This document shows positions 25,722-33,657 of a stretch of 64,000 nucleotides of DNA, one piece after another. The stretch covers positions 124,001-188,000 of the forward strand of contig NZ_CABPSQ010000003.1 of assembly GCF_902459775.1 (NCBI RefSeq), given 5' to 3'. The position numbers and the translations under genes were made by a program. The stretch's first letter is position 1, and each line of letters begins with the position of its first letter. A model generated the notes under the pieces. That model was not told the origin of the DNA. It saw nothing but the letters and a program-made list of their open reading frames with translations, and did not search any database. The stretch is from Pandoraea captiosa (GTDB lineage: Bacteria; Pseudomonadota; Gammaproteobacteria; Burkholderiales; Burkholderiaceae).

Positions 25722-26696
25722 TCAAGCCTCCAATCTGCGCCCTCGCCCAATCACACCGTTCGGCCCGTAGCCCACATCGATTTCGACAAAACCAGCGCTC
25801 GAGAACCAGCCGGATACATCGGCAATGGACTGAGGATGATCGTGTGCGGGTGAATACATGTCGAACGTATCGAGAATCGCCCAGTCGCGGTTGATCTCGT
25901 CTGGCAGCCCCAGGTGGGAATACTCGCAGATCGGACTGATACGAGCGCCTGCACGGCCCCCGAGTTTGCGCAGCAGCTTTGTGACCGGAATCAATGGCGG
26001 GGTGGCCGTCGCCACGACCTTGTAGAGCGTTTGCGGGCTCATGCGCATTGTGATGGGGCGCAAGAGGTACTTCCATTGGAGCACCGAAATGACACTGCGC
26101 GTATAAGCGTCGACGACAAGTTCGCCGCCCGGACGTACCATGGCGGCAAGACTCTCGAAAGCTTTTGCGGGATCCGGTGTGTGCTGAAGCACCCCCAGAC
26201 ACATAACCTTATCGAAAGAGGCTCTTGCCAACGGGATATTGAAAATATCGCCCTGAAACAAGTTCAGATTTGGCGCATGCCCGTTGTTTGCCGCATTCGC
26301 ATCGACTGCCGTCGAGTAGTCGAAGGAAAATACCGACGCTCCAGTTCCCACGAGGATCTCGGTAAACCTTCCCGCGCCGGACCCCGCCTCAAGCACCCGC
26401 TGTCCCTCCATCCGCTCAGGCCACTTCGTCACACCGAAAACGCGATCCCGCGAGATTGGCAAGCCGGTGTGGCTATCGAGCTGTGAACGGCGATGAATAT
26501 TCCACTGGTATCCGAAGGAGGTGGCGTAATTATCCCTTGGCACGAAACGAGGAATTCCATTAATCACCGCATACGTGTGCTCGCAGGCATTGCATTTGAG
26601 ATCGGCGTCCTCAGCGCGTTCGGCAGCGTGCTTCTTTTGCTCGGAAAACGCCTGAGACCCGCAATTCGGGCATACGTAATGTTCATAAGCGCTCAA
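25722..26696 (-). CDS. SAM-dependent methyltransferase with N-terminal zinc ribbon
   Basis: 324 residues. Residues 9-42 form a zinc ribbon (CPNCGS...CNACEH) like the Trm112 or polysaccharide-cluster methyltransferases. The Rossmann-type methyltransferase domain follows, with motif I VLEAGSGAGRFTEIL (about 101-115), acidic motif II SFDYS and motif IV GVLQHTPDP. The acceptor is unknown; such proteins often occur in surface-polysaccharide loci, but no such locus is nearby. GC content falls here compared with the neighbours on the left, marking the start of the accessory block. Confidence 0.8.
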   Translation of the reverse strand: MSAYEHYVCPNCGSQAFSEQKKHAAERAEDADLKCNACEHTYAVINGIPRFVPRDNYATSFGYQWNIHRRSQLDSHTGLPISRDRVFGVTKWPERMEGQRVLEAGSGAGRFTEILVGTGASVFSFDYSTAVDANAANNGHAPNLNLFQGDIFNIPLARASFDKVMCLGVLQHTPDPAKAFESLAAMVRPGGELVVDAYTRSVISVLQWKYLLRPITMRMSPQTLYKVVATATPPLIPVTKLLRKLGGRAGARISPICEYSHLGLPDEINRDWAILDTFDMYSPAHDHPQSIADVSGWFSSAGFVEIDVGYGPNGVIGRGRRLEA

Positions 26697-27146
26697 AATC
26701 TCCCTCCCGGATTCCGATGTTAATAATTAAATTGCGCTTGAATCGCCCGTAAATATTTACTCCTTACAATCGCCTGATAACCCGTCCATTCCACGCCGAT
26801 TTGCGAAGACATTTGCGGTCTAACGGTTCGTTGCATCTTTGGATGGTCATCGAAACAGCCTTCTTTAGTACACGGACCTCTGCTCACCCGATATTAGGAT
26901 TTATCCCATCAAGACGGACGAACGTGTTGGTCTCCGATCAGATCAATAACATTCCATAAATCGATGAGAGTTTGATGCGCAGATGCGAGAGTTTCAACTG
27001 AAAGAAATTAGTCGTCGCATATTGCCGACGCCAGCCCGGCGCGGACAAGCTAGGCAAATGGTTGAATATGTCCGCGTTCGCCGTCCTCGGCCAATCACAA
27101 CATCCGCCCCACGTAAATTGAGATGCGGCGTCCAGTCGATGAGTCG

Positions 27147-27320
27147 TTACGCGACCACCGGCTCTGATAATGCGTCCCATGAGGGGTCCGCGTACACACT
27201 GAATTCGAGCGGATACGGAGGGTGCGCGAACTCGTTTGTTAGTTCCTCGAAGGCCTCGATACGGTTGCGAGGTGCATAGGTCAGAGGCGATTGTTTCCTG
27301 AATCTTACCGCCAAGGTTTG
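27147..27320 (-). pseudogene. Possible decayed gene end, unknown family
   Basis: The last about 57 codons of a minus-strand frame look like real protein (PRNRIEAFEELTNEFAHPPY, then SVYADPSWDALSEPVVA), with normal aromatic and acidic content. Upstream in the frame the translation becomes random-looking. I do not recognise the family. It may be the 3' end of a gene destroyed when the island formed. Confidence 0.35.
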
Positions 27321-27370
27321 TGAATACAACGTCCTTGAGAGTCCTAAAGGACACTTAAGCGGCGGCTCTT

Positions 27371-27404
27371 GGCCGACTTCAGCCGCTCGCGCGTCCTGGC
27401 GACA
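27371..27404 (+). repeat. Dispersed repeat, copy 1 (GGCCGACTTCAG family)
   Basis: GGCCGACTTCAGCCGCTCGCGCGTCCTGGCG is repeated in diverged form at 34496-34528, with a shorter core copy at 30587-30600. All three lie inside the accessory block. Confidence 0.6.
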
Positions 27405-27412
27405 CACTTGAA

Positions 27413-27970
27413 CTACGTCCGGCGTTCCTGCAACGCATGCCGGATGGCTGTCGAGATCACTAGAACATCTTTGCGTGCCGGTGCGCCATTCCACACCACG
27501 AGCCAACCCATTAGACACACGCTTACCCCCCATACCAGCAGGAATACGGTGACTGTCAGTGAATTGAGAAGATTAGATGCTTGTGCAAGAGCTTGATAGA
27601 GGCCACCGAACAGCCCGCCGACGAGCATGACGCCCACCAATACCATGACTATTGCGGTAATGAAGCGGCTATAACCTGAAGACATAAACGATCCAACAAG
27701 TGACGACCCTTCGCCACTTGTCAGTAAGCGACCTCGGAACCGCGTGCCGTTTCCTCGCATGGCGACATGCGGGATGCGCAACTCGATAGTGTCGGCATTC
27801 ACAGAGCCCATGGGGGAATTCTTGTCAGGACGCCATTCGGTGAGCAATTGCAACTGAGCAAGCGCCTGCGCACAAGGCAAAGAGCTTTGGAAGTTGATCG
27901 GCTCGCCATCGAATACCTTCGAAAGGAGCCTCGCTGCCCCTTTCGGGAGGAGGAGCGTTAGGAATTCCAT
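27413..27970 (-). CDS. Hypothetical membrane protein with two helices
   Basis: 185 residues. Residues 1-95 are soluble. Two hydrophobic helices follow at about 102-126 (FITAIVMVLVGVMLVGGLFG) and 139-162 (TVTVFLLVWGVSVCLMGWLV). The C-terminus is short and basic. Codon use and amino-acid composition look genuine. I recognise no family. It lies within the accessory block, ends up against the repeat at 27371, and its start is 17 bp from the left end of the IS3 element, so its promoter has probably been displaced. Confidence 0.6.
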   Translation of the reverse strand: MEFLTLLLPKGAARLLSKVFDGEPINFQSSLPCAQALAQLQLLTEWRPDKNSPMGSVNADTIELRIPHVAMRGNGTRFRGRLLTSGEGSSLVGSFMSSGYSRFITAIVMVLVGVMLVGGLFGGLYQALAQASNLLNSLTVTVFLLVWGVSVCLMGWLVVWNGAPARKDVLVISTAIRHALQERRT

Positions 27971-28047
27971 CTGGCTTCAGATAGGTTGACCTGCTCCCCG
28001 CGATTAGTACGCTGACGATGTAGAGTCCGTTCCCAAGAGGAGCGGTC

Positions 28048-28308
28048 ATGAAAAAGCGATTCACCGAAGAACAGATTATTGGCGTGCTGAAGGAGGCCGA
28101 GGCCGGCCTGAAGCCAGCGGAGCTGTGCCGCAAGCACGGCATCTCAGAGGCGACCTACTACAACTGGAAGGCGAAATTCGGCGGGATGACAGTCTCCGAA
28201 GCGCAGCGCCTGAAGGAGCTGGGGCAGGAGAACAACAAGCTCAAGCGCTTGCTGGCCGAATCGATGCTGGACAACGCGGCGCTGAAGGACCTGCTGTCCC
28301 GAAAGTAG
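28048..28308 (+). CDS. IS3-family transposase OrfA
   Basis: 86 residues. HTH_Tnp_1-type helix-turn-helix (residues 4-45: FTEEQIIGVLKEAEAG, RKHGISEATYYNWK) and a C-terminal leucine-rich helix (about 55-82) for dimerisation with OrfB. The family length and ending LLSRK are normal. Intact. Confidence 0.93.
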   Translation: MKKRFTEEQIIGVLKEAEAGLKPAELCRKHGISEATYYNWKAKFGGMTVSEAQRLKELGQENNKLKRLLAESMLDNAALKDLLSRK

Positions 28309-28346
28309 CAAGCCCGCAGGCCAAGCGCGAAGCGGTCCAGATATTG

Positions 28347-29170
28347 ATGACTGAACGCGCCATGGGTGTCACCCGGGCCTGTGGGCTGGTAGGGATTTCG
28401 CGCTCGCTGTTCCACTACGAACCGCGCCGCCGCGTTGACGATGAAGCGCTGACGGGGCGGATGATGGCCATCGCCGCGCAAAAGCGCCGCTATGGCTACC
28501 GCCGGATTCACGTGCTGTTGCAACGGGAGGGCTGGCTGGCCAATCACAAGCGCATCTGGCGGCTGTACAGCAAGGCGGGACTGAGCGTGCGCAAGCGGCG
28601 ACGCAAGCGCATTGCGACCGTCGAGCGCACGCCGCTGCCGTTGCCAACCGGCCCGAACCAGAGCTGGTCGATGGACTTCGTTTCCGACGGGCTGGCCTAT
28701 GGTCGGCGGTTTCGATGCCTGAATGTGGTTGATGATTACACGCGCGAGTGCGTGGCCATCGAGGTTGACACCTCGCTGCCGGCTTACGAGTGAAGCAAGT
28801 GCTTGAACGGCTCAAGGAGATGCGAGGCTTGCCCGCGTCCATCACGGTGGACAACGGTCCGGAGTTCGCTGGTAAGGTGCTCGATGCATGGGCCTACGAA
28901 GCGGGTGTCACACTATCGTTCATCAGACCCGGAAAGCCAGTGGAGAACGCCTACATCGAGAGCTTCAACGGGCGGTTCCGCGATGAGTGCCTGAACGAGC
29001 ACTGGTTCGTCTCAATGCGCCACGCCAGGCAGCTGATTGAGGAATGGCGTATCGAGTACAACACCGAGCGGCCTCACAGCTCGCTTGGCTATCTGACCCC
29101 GGCGCAGTTTGCGCAGGGGCATGAGCAGAAAGTGTTTTTAACCCCGGACTCCACGTGCGCTTCGTACTAA
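28347..29170 (+). pseudogene. IS3-family transposase OrfB, frameshifted
   Basis: DDE integrase domain (rve). The first part ends ...VAIEVDTSLPAYE at a TGA near 28793, and the second begins VKQVLERLKEMRGLP in another frame, then continues with catalytic motifs TVDNGPEF and the terminal Glu region AYIESFNGRFRDECLNEHW. At about 28781 the sequence reads CCGGCTTACGAG where CCGGGCTTACGAG would restore LPGLRVKQV, so one G appears lost from a GGG run. Transposase is therefore probably inactive unless ribosomal slippage rescues it. Confidence 0.85.
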
Positions 29171-30540
29171 AACCGGGGGCAGGTCAGGGTGATTTTGCTT
29201 CGACGCAGCGATTCTGGGCCATGATCGCGATCTCACTTGCAGTGGGGATGGCGACTCTCGATACGGCGATCACGAACACGGCACTACCGACTATCTCTGC
29301 CAGTTTGCTGGCCAGCGGTCCCGGGGTCATATGGGTCGTGACAAGCTACCAACTCGCAATGGTGGCTGCGATGTTGCCGCTTGCGGCAATCTGCGACGTA
29401 CGTGGTCATCGCCCGGTGTTTCTTCTAGGTCTTTTCCTCTTTATCGTTTCCTCATTCGCATGCGGCGCAGCATGGTCGCTGCCGGCATTGATTGCGGCGC
29501 GTGCGATTCAGGGCTTGGGGGCCGCTGCGCTGATGGCAGCAAATACTGCGCTCGTCAGGCATTTGTATCCCGAGAATGAGCTGGGCAGGGGACTGGGGAT
29601 AAATGCCGCTGTCATTGCCTTGGGCGTCGCAGCCGGGCCTACGGTCGCATCTGCCGTGTTGTCGTTTGCGACATGGCATTGGTTGTTCTTCATAAATGTA
29701 CCGGCGGGAGCCGTGGCGCTTGCCCTTGCCTGGAGGCTTCTTCCCGCATCGATGCGGTCAACGCGCACTTTGGATGTGCCTGGCGCATTGCTTTGCGCGC
29801 TGACGTTTGCACTTTTCCTCTATGGCATTGGGGGGTATGCGCAAGGCGCCTCGCTCTGGAGCGTCATCATCGAGGTGTCGCTATCGGTTCTACTGGGATG
29901 GGCATTGATACGGCGGCAACGTCGTTCGGCGTTGCCGCTTCTCGCGGTGGACCTACTCCGTCTGCCCATATTTTCTCTATCGGCTGTTGCGGCGCTTTTC
30001 GCTTTCGTCGCCCAAGGATTGGCCATGGTCGCGCTTCCATTCTTCTTTCAACGCACTCTGGGTGTGGGGCAAGTGGAGACCGGATTGCTCCTCACCCCTT
30101 GGCCCGCGGTGGGCGGCCTGATGGCTCCCGTAGCGGGGCGCATGGCAGATCGTTTCTCCGCGGGGCTGCTGGGCGGCATGGGCATGCTCTTCCTGGCTCT
30201 AGGAATTGTGGTGCTCGCAATGTTGCCTGCGGGCGCCGCGCATGGCCTCATTATCGCGTGCATGATGATTTGTGGATTCGGCTTCGGACTGTTCTTATCC
30301 CCGAACCAACGGACGCTTATGGGAAGCGTACCGCGCACGCGCAGCGGTGCTGCCAGCGGCGTTCTCGGGATAGCGCGCATTCTTGGACAGGCCGTCGGAG
30401 CCATTTTGGTGGCATTGCATCTTCGAGTGTTGGGCCCCGTCATGGGACCGAATTTTGCACTCTGGGTGGGCGCAGGATTCGCGGGGGCAGCAGCGGTGGC
30501 GAGTGTTCTACGACTGGTTGCGGGAGCCCCGAGGGGGTAG
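29155..30540 (+). CDS. MFS drug exporter (DHA2, 14-helix type), 5' end fused to IS
   Basis: 461 residues with about 13-14 hydrophobic segments, DHA2/EmrB-type (motif near DTAITNTALPTIS, and IQGLGAAALMAANTALV as motif C-like). The annotated start lies inside the IS3 right end: the first about 11 residues (MRFVLKPGAGQ) are IS-encoded. In-frame ATG at 29221 (MIAISLAVGMATLD) is an alternative native-looking start. The original N-terminus and promoter were probably lost on insertion, so expression may depend on the IS. Substrate unknown; proton-driven efflux is inferred from family. Confidence 0.78.
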   Translation: MRFVLKPGAGQGDFASTQRFWAMIAISLAVGMATLDTAITNTALPTISASLLASGPGVIWVVTSYQLAMVAAMLPLAAICDVRGHRPVFLLGLFLFIVSSFACGAAWSLPALIAARAIQGLGAAALMAANTALVRHLYPENELGRGLGINAAVIALGVAAGPTVASAVLSFATWHWLFFINVPAGAVALALAWRLLPASMRSTRTLDVPGALLCALTFALFLYGIGGYAQGASLWSVIIEVSLSVLLGWALIRRQRRSALPLLAVDLLRLPIFSLSAVAALFAFVAQGLAMVALPFFFQRTLGVGQVETGLLLTPWPAVGGLMAPVAGRMADRFSAGLLGGMGMLFLALGIVVLAMLPAGAAHGLIIACMMICGFGFGLFLSPNQRTLMGSVPRTRSGAASGVLGIARILGQAVGAILVALHLRVLGPVMGPNFALWVGAGFAGAAAVASVLRLVAGAPRG

Positions 30541-30828
30541 ACAATTCCCGTTCACGACGGCTGTCAGCACGATAGGCGTAAATGTCCGCCGACTTCAGTC
30601 TTTCAAGAAAGTCCTTTCAAACTGCATCAAAAATGGAGTAGGAGTGCCGGGGACCAGAATCCTATGCACAATATAATCACATACTTACTAAATCATGGTG
30701 CATGTATGGTGCACACAAAACTCACTCTCGGACATTGAAACAATATTGCATATGGGCCGCACGCAAAGTACTTGGCGGTCTTTTTTTGGTAACGTTCTCC
30801 CCACACGCAAACAACTACGGGGTAACAG
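30541..30828. other. AT-rich junction with tRNA-end-like repeat 1
   Basis: 288 bp without a gene. Holds the short GGCCGACTTCAG-type core (30587-30600), the tRNA-3'-end-like direct repeat (30644-30664), and two TGGTGCA-type heptamers (about 30697 and 30708) similar to one near the second repeat. The end near 30829 must contain the promoter of the 448-residue gene. Confidence 0.55.
30644..30664 (+). repeat. tRNA-3'-end-like direct repeat, copy 1 (possible att scar)
   Basis: GTGCCGGGGACCAGAATCCTA. Differs at one base from the copy at 33477-33497 and resembles the 3' end of tRNA-Leu at 34669 (GTACCGGGGACCGGA). It is followed about 45 bp later by TGGTGCAT and TGGTGCAC, as after copy 2. Confidence 0.7.
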
Positions 30829-32175
30829 ATGACTGATAGCGAACATAATCAACTGCTTCCGAGGTTGGCCGATCAGCTCGACGAATTGGCAACTGCGGTA
30901 CAAGCAGTGTCCTCAGACAAGCGGTCGCAAACGGAAATGTGGGGGTTCGCATTTCCGGCGCTCGACAGAATAGAGTTAGCGAGCGTTGCCAACATACTTG
31001 CCGACCGCATCAGAGAACATGCCCCTTTAGACATAGACGCGGACGAAAGCCAATGGCTAGTTGACGCCGCGTCGAGGGTTTCTGTGATCAAAGCCACCAT
31101 CGTTCCTCAACTCTACGGCGGTAATCCCAATGCCGCCTCAGCATATTTGGTTTCGCTATATGGGCTTGAGCGAATCTTGGATCGTTTCCTTGGCTGGGAC
31201 GGCAACCCCGAGATCGCCAAACTCCCGGCGAAATTGGCCCGCCGCGTCAGTGCTGCAAGCACACGAGTTGCGCACGTAGAACGCGATACGTCGGATCTAG
31301 AAGCGAAAGTCCAAGTGATTCTCTCAGCTCATGAAGCCGCAGATCAGTTGCCCATTGATCTGGATATATTGCGAGCGGCCTTGGACAATGTTAAATCGCT
31401 CGAAGAACAAGCGATCAAAGCTCAAGAGCGGATCAGTGGCGCGGAAGCGGCGATTTCTCACGCCAAGTCTGAGGCGCAGAAGCATGCAAACGATGCCGAA
31501 AAGCTAGTTAATCAATGTGATGAGGCTTATCGAATTACCACCACCACCGGACTTGCGGCGGCTTTCGACCAGCGAGGAGAGAAGCTGCGCAAATCAACTA
31601 ACTGGTGGGTCGGATTGTTGGTCGTCGCTCTGGGCGCAGGATGTTGGCTCGGCGTACATCGCGTGGCAGCACTCTCATCGGTGCTTTCACGCGACACGTT
31701 GAACTGGGGGGCTATTGCTCTGCATATGGTTCTTTCGGTCGTCAGCGTCGGTGCACCGCTGTGGTTCGCATGGATTGCCACCAAACAGATTCAGCAGCGA
31801 TTCAAATTGGCGGAAGACTATGCTTTCAAGGCTTCAGTCGCAAAGGCCTATGAAGGGTACCGAAAAGAGGCCGCACGCATAGACCCTGAATTCGAGGCTC
31901 GCCTGTTCGCTTCCGCGCTGACCAGATTGGAGGAGGCCCCGCTTAGAATGATCGAATCGGAGCCCTCTCACGGCGGCCCTTGGCACGAACTAATTGCGTC
32001 AGAAGGCTTCAAGCGGGCGCTGGAAACCTCTACCGACTTGGCCGAACGAGCATACGGCATTGCGTTGAGTGCACTGCCGTCGAAGCTCACGCGCTCGAAA
32101 GCCGCCAACGCAACAACTTCCGGCTCACCTGAATCACTCCACGGAGAATCCGGCCGGGACGCTGCTGCACAATGA
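30829..32175 (+). CDS. Unknown 448-residue coiled-coil membrane protein
   Basis: Function unknown. Residues 1-140 are helical and soluble. About 145-235 is a long coiled coil (heptad pattern, rich in Glu, Ala, Lys). Two hydrophobic helices follow at about 259-283 and 293-317, then a conserved-looking helix (LAEDYAFKASVAKAYEGYRK, 326-345) and a disordered C-terminus. A bare soluble sensor-coil plus two-helix anchor layout occurs in some membrane-acting phage-defence effectors, but I see no enzymatic motif. It lies alone between two att-like repeats and has its own terminator. ATG at 30829 with GGGG upstream. Confidence 0.7.
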   Translation: MTDSEHNQLLPRLADQLDELATAVQAVSSDKRSQTEMWGFAFPALDRIELASVANILADRIREHAPLDIDADESQWLVDAASRVSVIKATIVPQLYGGNPNAASAYLVSLYGLERILDRFLGWDGNPEIAKLPAKLARRVSAASTRVAHVERDTSDLEAKVQVILSAHEAADQLPIDLDILRAALDNVKSLEEQAIKAQERISGAEAAISHAKSEAQKHANDAEKLVNQCDEAYRITTTTGLAAAFDQRGEKLRKSTNWWVGLLVVALGAGCWLGVHRVAALSSVLSRDTLNWGAIALHMVLSVVSVGAPLWFAWIATKQIQQRFKLAEDYAFKASVAKAYEGYRKEAARIDPEFEARLFASALTRLEEAPLRMIESEPSHGGPWHELIASEGFKRALETSTDLAERAYGIALSALPSKLTRSKAANATTSGSPESLHGESGRDAAAQ

Positions 32176-32181
32176 GAAAAG

Positions 32182-32203
32182 GCCCTGACAAGTCAGGGCT
32201 TTT
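32182..32203. terminator. Intrinsic terminator after the 448-residue gene
   Basis: GCCCTGAC (32182-32189) pairs perfectly with GTCAGGGC (32192-32199) over a 2-base loop, followed by TTTT and preceded by AAAA. Could act in both directions. Confidence 0.9.
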
Positions 32204-32209
32204 GAATTT

Positions 32210-32306
32210 TGGAAACGGGAGACGGAATCGAACCGAGGCACGCGGTTTTGCAGGCCGACAAATTTCTATATTTGTCGAATGGTCAAGAATAAAACCACCC
32301 GATCCG
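32210..32306 (-). ncRNA. tRNA-like relic with CCA end and T-arm
   Basis: Read on the minus strand this ends ...CTCGGTTCGATTCCGTCTCCCGTTTCCA, with a T-loop-like GGTTCGATTCC and terminal CCA. A GGCCTGCAAAACC segment 5' of it resembles a tRNA-Cys(GCA) anticodon arm. Upstream, CGACAAAT/ATTTGTCG forms a perfect 8-bp hairpin (32256-32277) enclosed by GGTTTT/AAAACC. I cannot fold a standard acceptor stem, so it looks like a degenerate tRNA or the 3' end of a tRNA/tmRNA left as an integration scar. Confidence 0.4.
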
Positions 32307-32358
32307 CCACGTCACCGCAGGAAGGAGGCTCGACACCGAGGCCCTCTATAGCATGCGC

Positions 32359-32694
32359 TCACTGCCCAATTGGACCAACAAACGCCGCTCCCGAACCGGT
32401 AACTACGATAAGTCGCCCCGAGACATCGATGCAATTTCGATTCTTGTAGTTCCCGCTCGGGACGTCGTAGCTTGTTCCGTTCACGGTCACCGACAACGTA
32501 TACCCGTCGGCATGGCATACGCGATAGTTCCTAACCACCTCTCCCGAGTAGATCACATCGCCGCGGCTTCCGAGGTTGTCGATCAAACGGCACCCGGTCT
32601 CACAGTACGGCGACGCGAAATCCGTGCTGGCGAATGCGGTGCCTCCGAGCAATGACAACACTGCGAATGATGCCAGTAAAAGTGTCTGTTTCAT
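32359..32694 (-). CDS. Small secreted Cys-containing protein, unknown function
   Basis: 111 residues with a clear signal peptide (MKQTLLLASFAVLSLLGGTAFA, cleavage near residue 22). The mature part of about 89 residues has four Cys (YCETGC, VCHADG, RNCIDV), compatible with two disulfides in the periplasm. Short beta-strand-like segments (YTLSVTVNGTSYDV). GGGAG precedes the ATG at 32694 by 6 bases, supporting this start over the frame start at 32850. No family recognised. Confidence 0.68.
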   Translation of the reverse strand: MKQTLLLASFAVLSLLGGTAFASTDFASPYCETGCRLIDNLGSRGDVIYSGEVVRNYRVCHADGYTLSVTVNGTSYDVPSGNYKNRNCIDVSGRLIVVTGSGAAFVGPIGQ

Positions 32695-32848
32695 TAACAA
32701 CTCCCAGTTGGTATATCTACAGCGAACGGCATGTATCTTGGAAACTTTAGGAAAACGAGATACGACTCGCGCTGGACAATCGATATGGGCGTATGGAATT
32801 AGTCTATTTTTGTTGCAAAATCGTAACCCATGGATTACAGCTTGAGTC

Positions 32849-33142
32849 ATGACGAAATTCCTTCAGCACCCCGAGCTCAGCAAGTGGTTTTCCGGTCTGC
32901 GGGACGGTAAAGGCATCGCGGCCATCGCGCAATGACTCGATCGTTTTGCCTTCGGCAACCGCGGCAGCGTGAAGTCGGTCGGCGAAGGAGTTTCGGAATT
33001 GAAGGTCGATGACGGCCCGGGCTATCAGGTGTACTTCGTGCAACGCGGGACAGTGCTCGTTGTGCTGCTCTGCGGTGACAAGTCGACGCAGGCAATAGAC
33101 ATTAAGCGCGCGAAGAACCTGCATGACTACTTGGAGCGTTGA
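32849..33142 (+). pseudogene. RelE/HigB-like addiction toxin with internal stop
   Basis: Reading through one TGA at 32933-32935 gives 97 residues in a single frame: MTKFLQHPELSKWFSGLRDG, then after the stop FAFGNRGSVKSVGEGVSELK and GYQVYFVQRGTVLVVLLCGD. This matches the phage-derived Gp49-like/HigB killer family, in which the stop position usually holds Arg; CGA to TGA explains it. The antitoxin gene starts 4 bases later. The toxin is therefore probably dead. Confidence 0.85.
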
Positions 33143-33145
33143 GAA

Positions 33146-33460
33146 ATGAAACTGAGAGAACTGAAAGAGTTTGACGCCGCAGAGGCGCTCGACGATGACG
33201 AGACGATCCGGCGTTACCTGTCGCCCGCATTTGAAGGCGGGGACTCGCGTGAAATTCTGCGGGCACTTGGCACGGTCGCCCGTGCGCGTGGAATGAGCGC
33301 GTTAGCCCGTGAATCGGGCGTTGCTCGCGAAGCGCTTTATCGCGCACTCTCAGACAGTGGCAATCCTGAGTTCGCGACCATCGTAAAAGTTGTCAGCGCC
33401 CTAGGACTGCGTCTGACGCTGACAACGCACTCCAACGCAGATGAGGCTTTACTTGACTAG
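33146..33460 (+). CDS. HigA-like XRE addiction-module antitoxin
   Basis: 104 residues. A Cro/C1-type helix-turn-helix lies about residues 48-92 (MSALARESGVAREALYRALS, then FATIVKVVSALGLRL). The N-terminal segment (LKEFDAAEALDDDETIRRYL) is typical of the COG3636 antitoxin family, which neutralises the partner toxin and represses its own operon. Directly follows the broken toxin gene; now likely an orphan DNA-binding protein. Confidence 0.87.
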   Translation: MKLRELKEFDAAEALDDDETIRRYLSPAFEGGDSREILRALGTVARARGMSALARESGVAREALYRALSDSGNPEFATIVKVVSALGLRLTLTTHSNADEALLD

Positions 33461-33657
33461 GCTTAAAGCCCTTGTGGTGCCGGGGACCGGAATCCTAGTT
33501 TCAATTAAATCAACGCGATGCAATAAGCCGGGGCACGATTGGTGCACTCATTTGGACTAATGCGAAGGGTGATCAGACCTGGCGGGAGCGTTATCTCGGG
33601 CGAAGCTGGCACACTTCATGTAATGTGGCGCAGGACTATTCTCGAAAACAGGACATC
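33461..33657. other. Junction with tRNA-end-like repeat 2
   Basis: 197 bp. Contains the second att-like repeat (33477-33497) and a TGGTGCAC octamer about 45 bp on. No integrase gene or fragment seen. Confidence 0.5.
33477..33497 (+). repeat. tRNA-3'-end-like direct repeat, copy 2 (possible att scar)
   Basis: GTGCCGGGGACCGGAATCCTA, preceded by TG so that TGGTGCCGGGGACCGGA is the reverse complement of a tRNA 3' end with CCA. One mismatch to the 3' end of the tRNA-Leu gene over 17 bases; one mismatch to copy 1 over 21 bases. Confidence 0.75.

Larger units (their letters stand above)
26697..27412. other. Gene-poor, low-GC accessory stretch
   Basis: 716 bp without a gene I can defend. Around 26700-26900 the sequence is markedly AT-rich. 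Minus-strand frames cover 26938-27354 and 27147-27533, and the second ends in a protein-like segment described separately. One copy of the GGCCGACTTCAG repeat family lies at 27371-27404. Confidence 0.5.
27987..29186 (+). mobile_element. IS3-family element (IS407-like group), 1200 bp, degraded
   Basis: Inverted ends: TGACCTGCTCCCCGCGATTAGTAC at the left (27987-28010) and GTACTAAAACCGGGGGCAGGTCA at the right (29164-29186). They match at the outer 8 bases and again at TTAGTAC. Between them are orfA and an orfB in the -1 frame, the IS3 layout with programmed frameshifting. Flanking 4-mers are AGGT and GGGT, not identical. The element is inserted at the 5' end of an MFS transporter gene. orfB carries an extra frameshift. 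Confidence 0.88.

Noticed and set aside
26938-27354. Minus-strand 138-codon frame as a gene
   Set aside because: No ribosome-binding site, random-looking composition, and overlap with another frame; kept only as part of the gene-poor stretch.
27987-29186. Functional IS3 transposase
   Set aside because: orfB is interrupted by a -1 change that does not correspond to the normal orfA/orfB slippage site.
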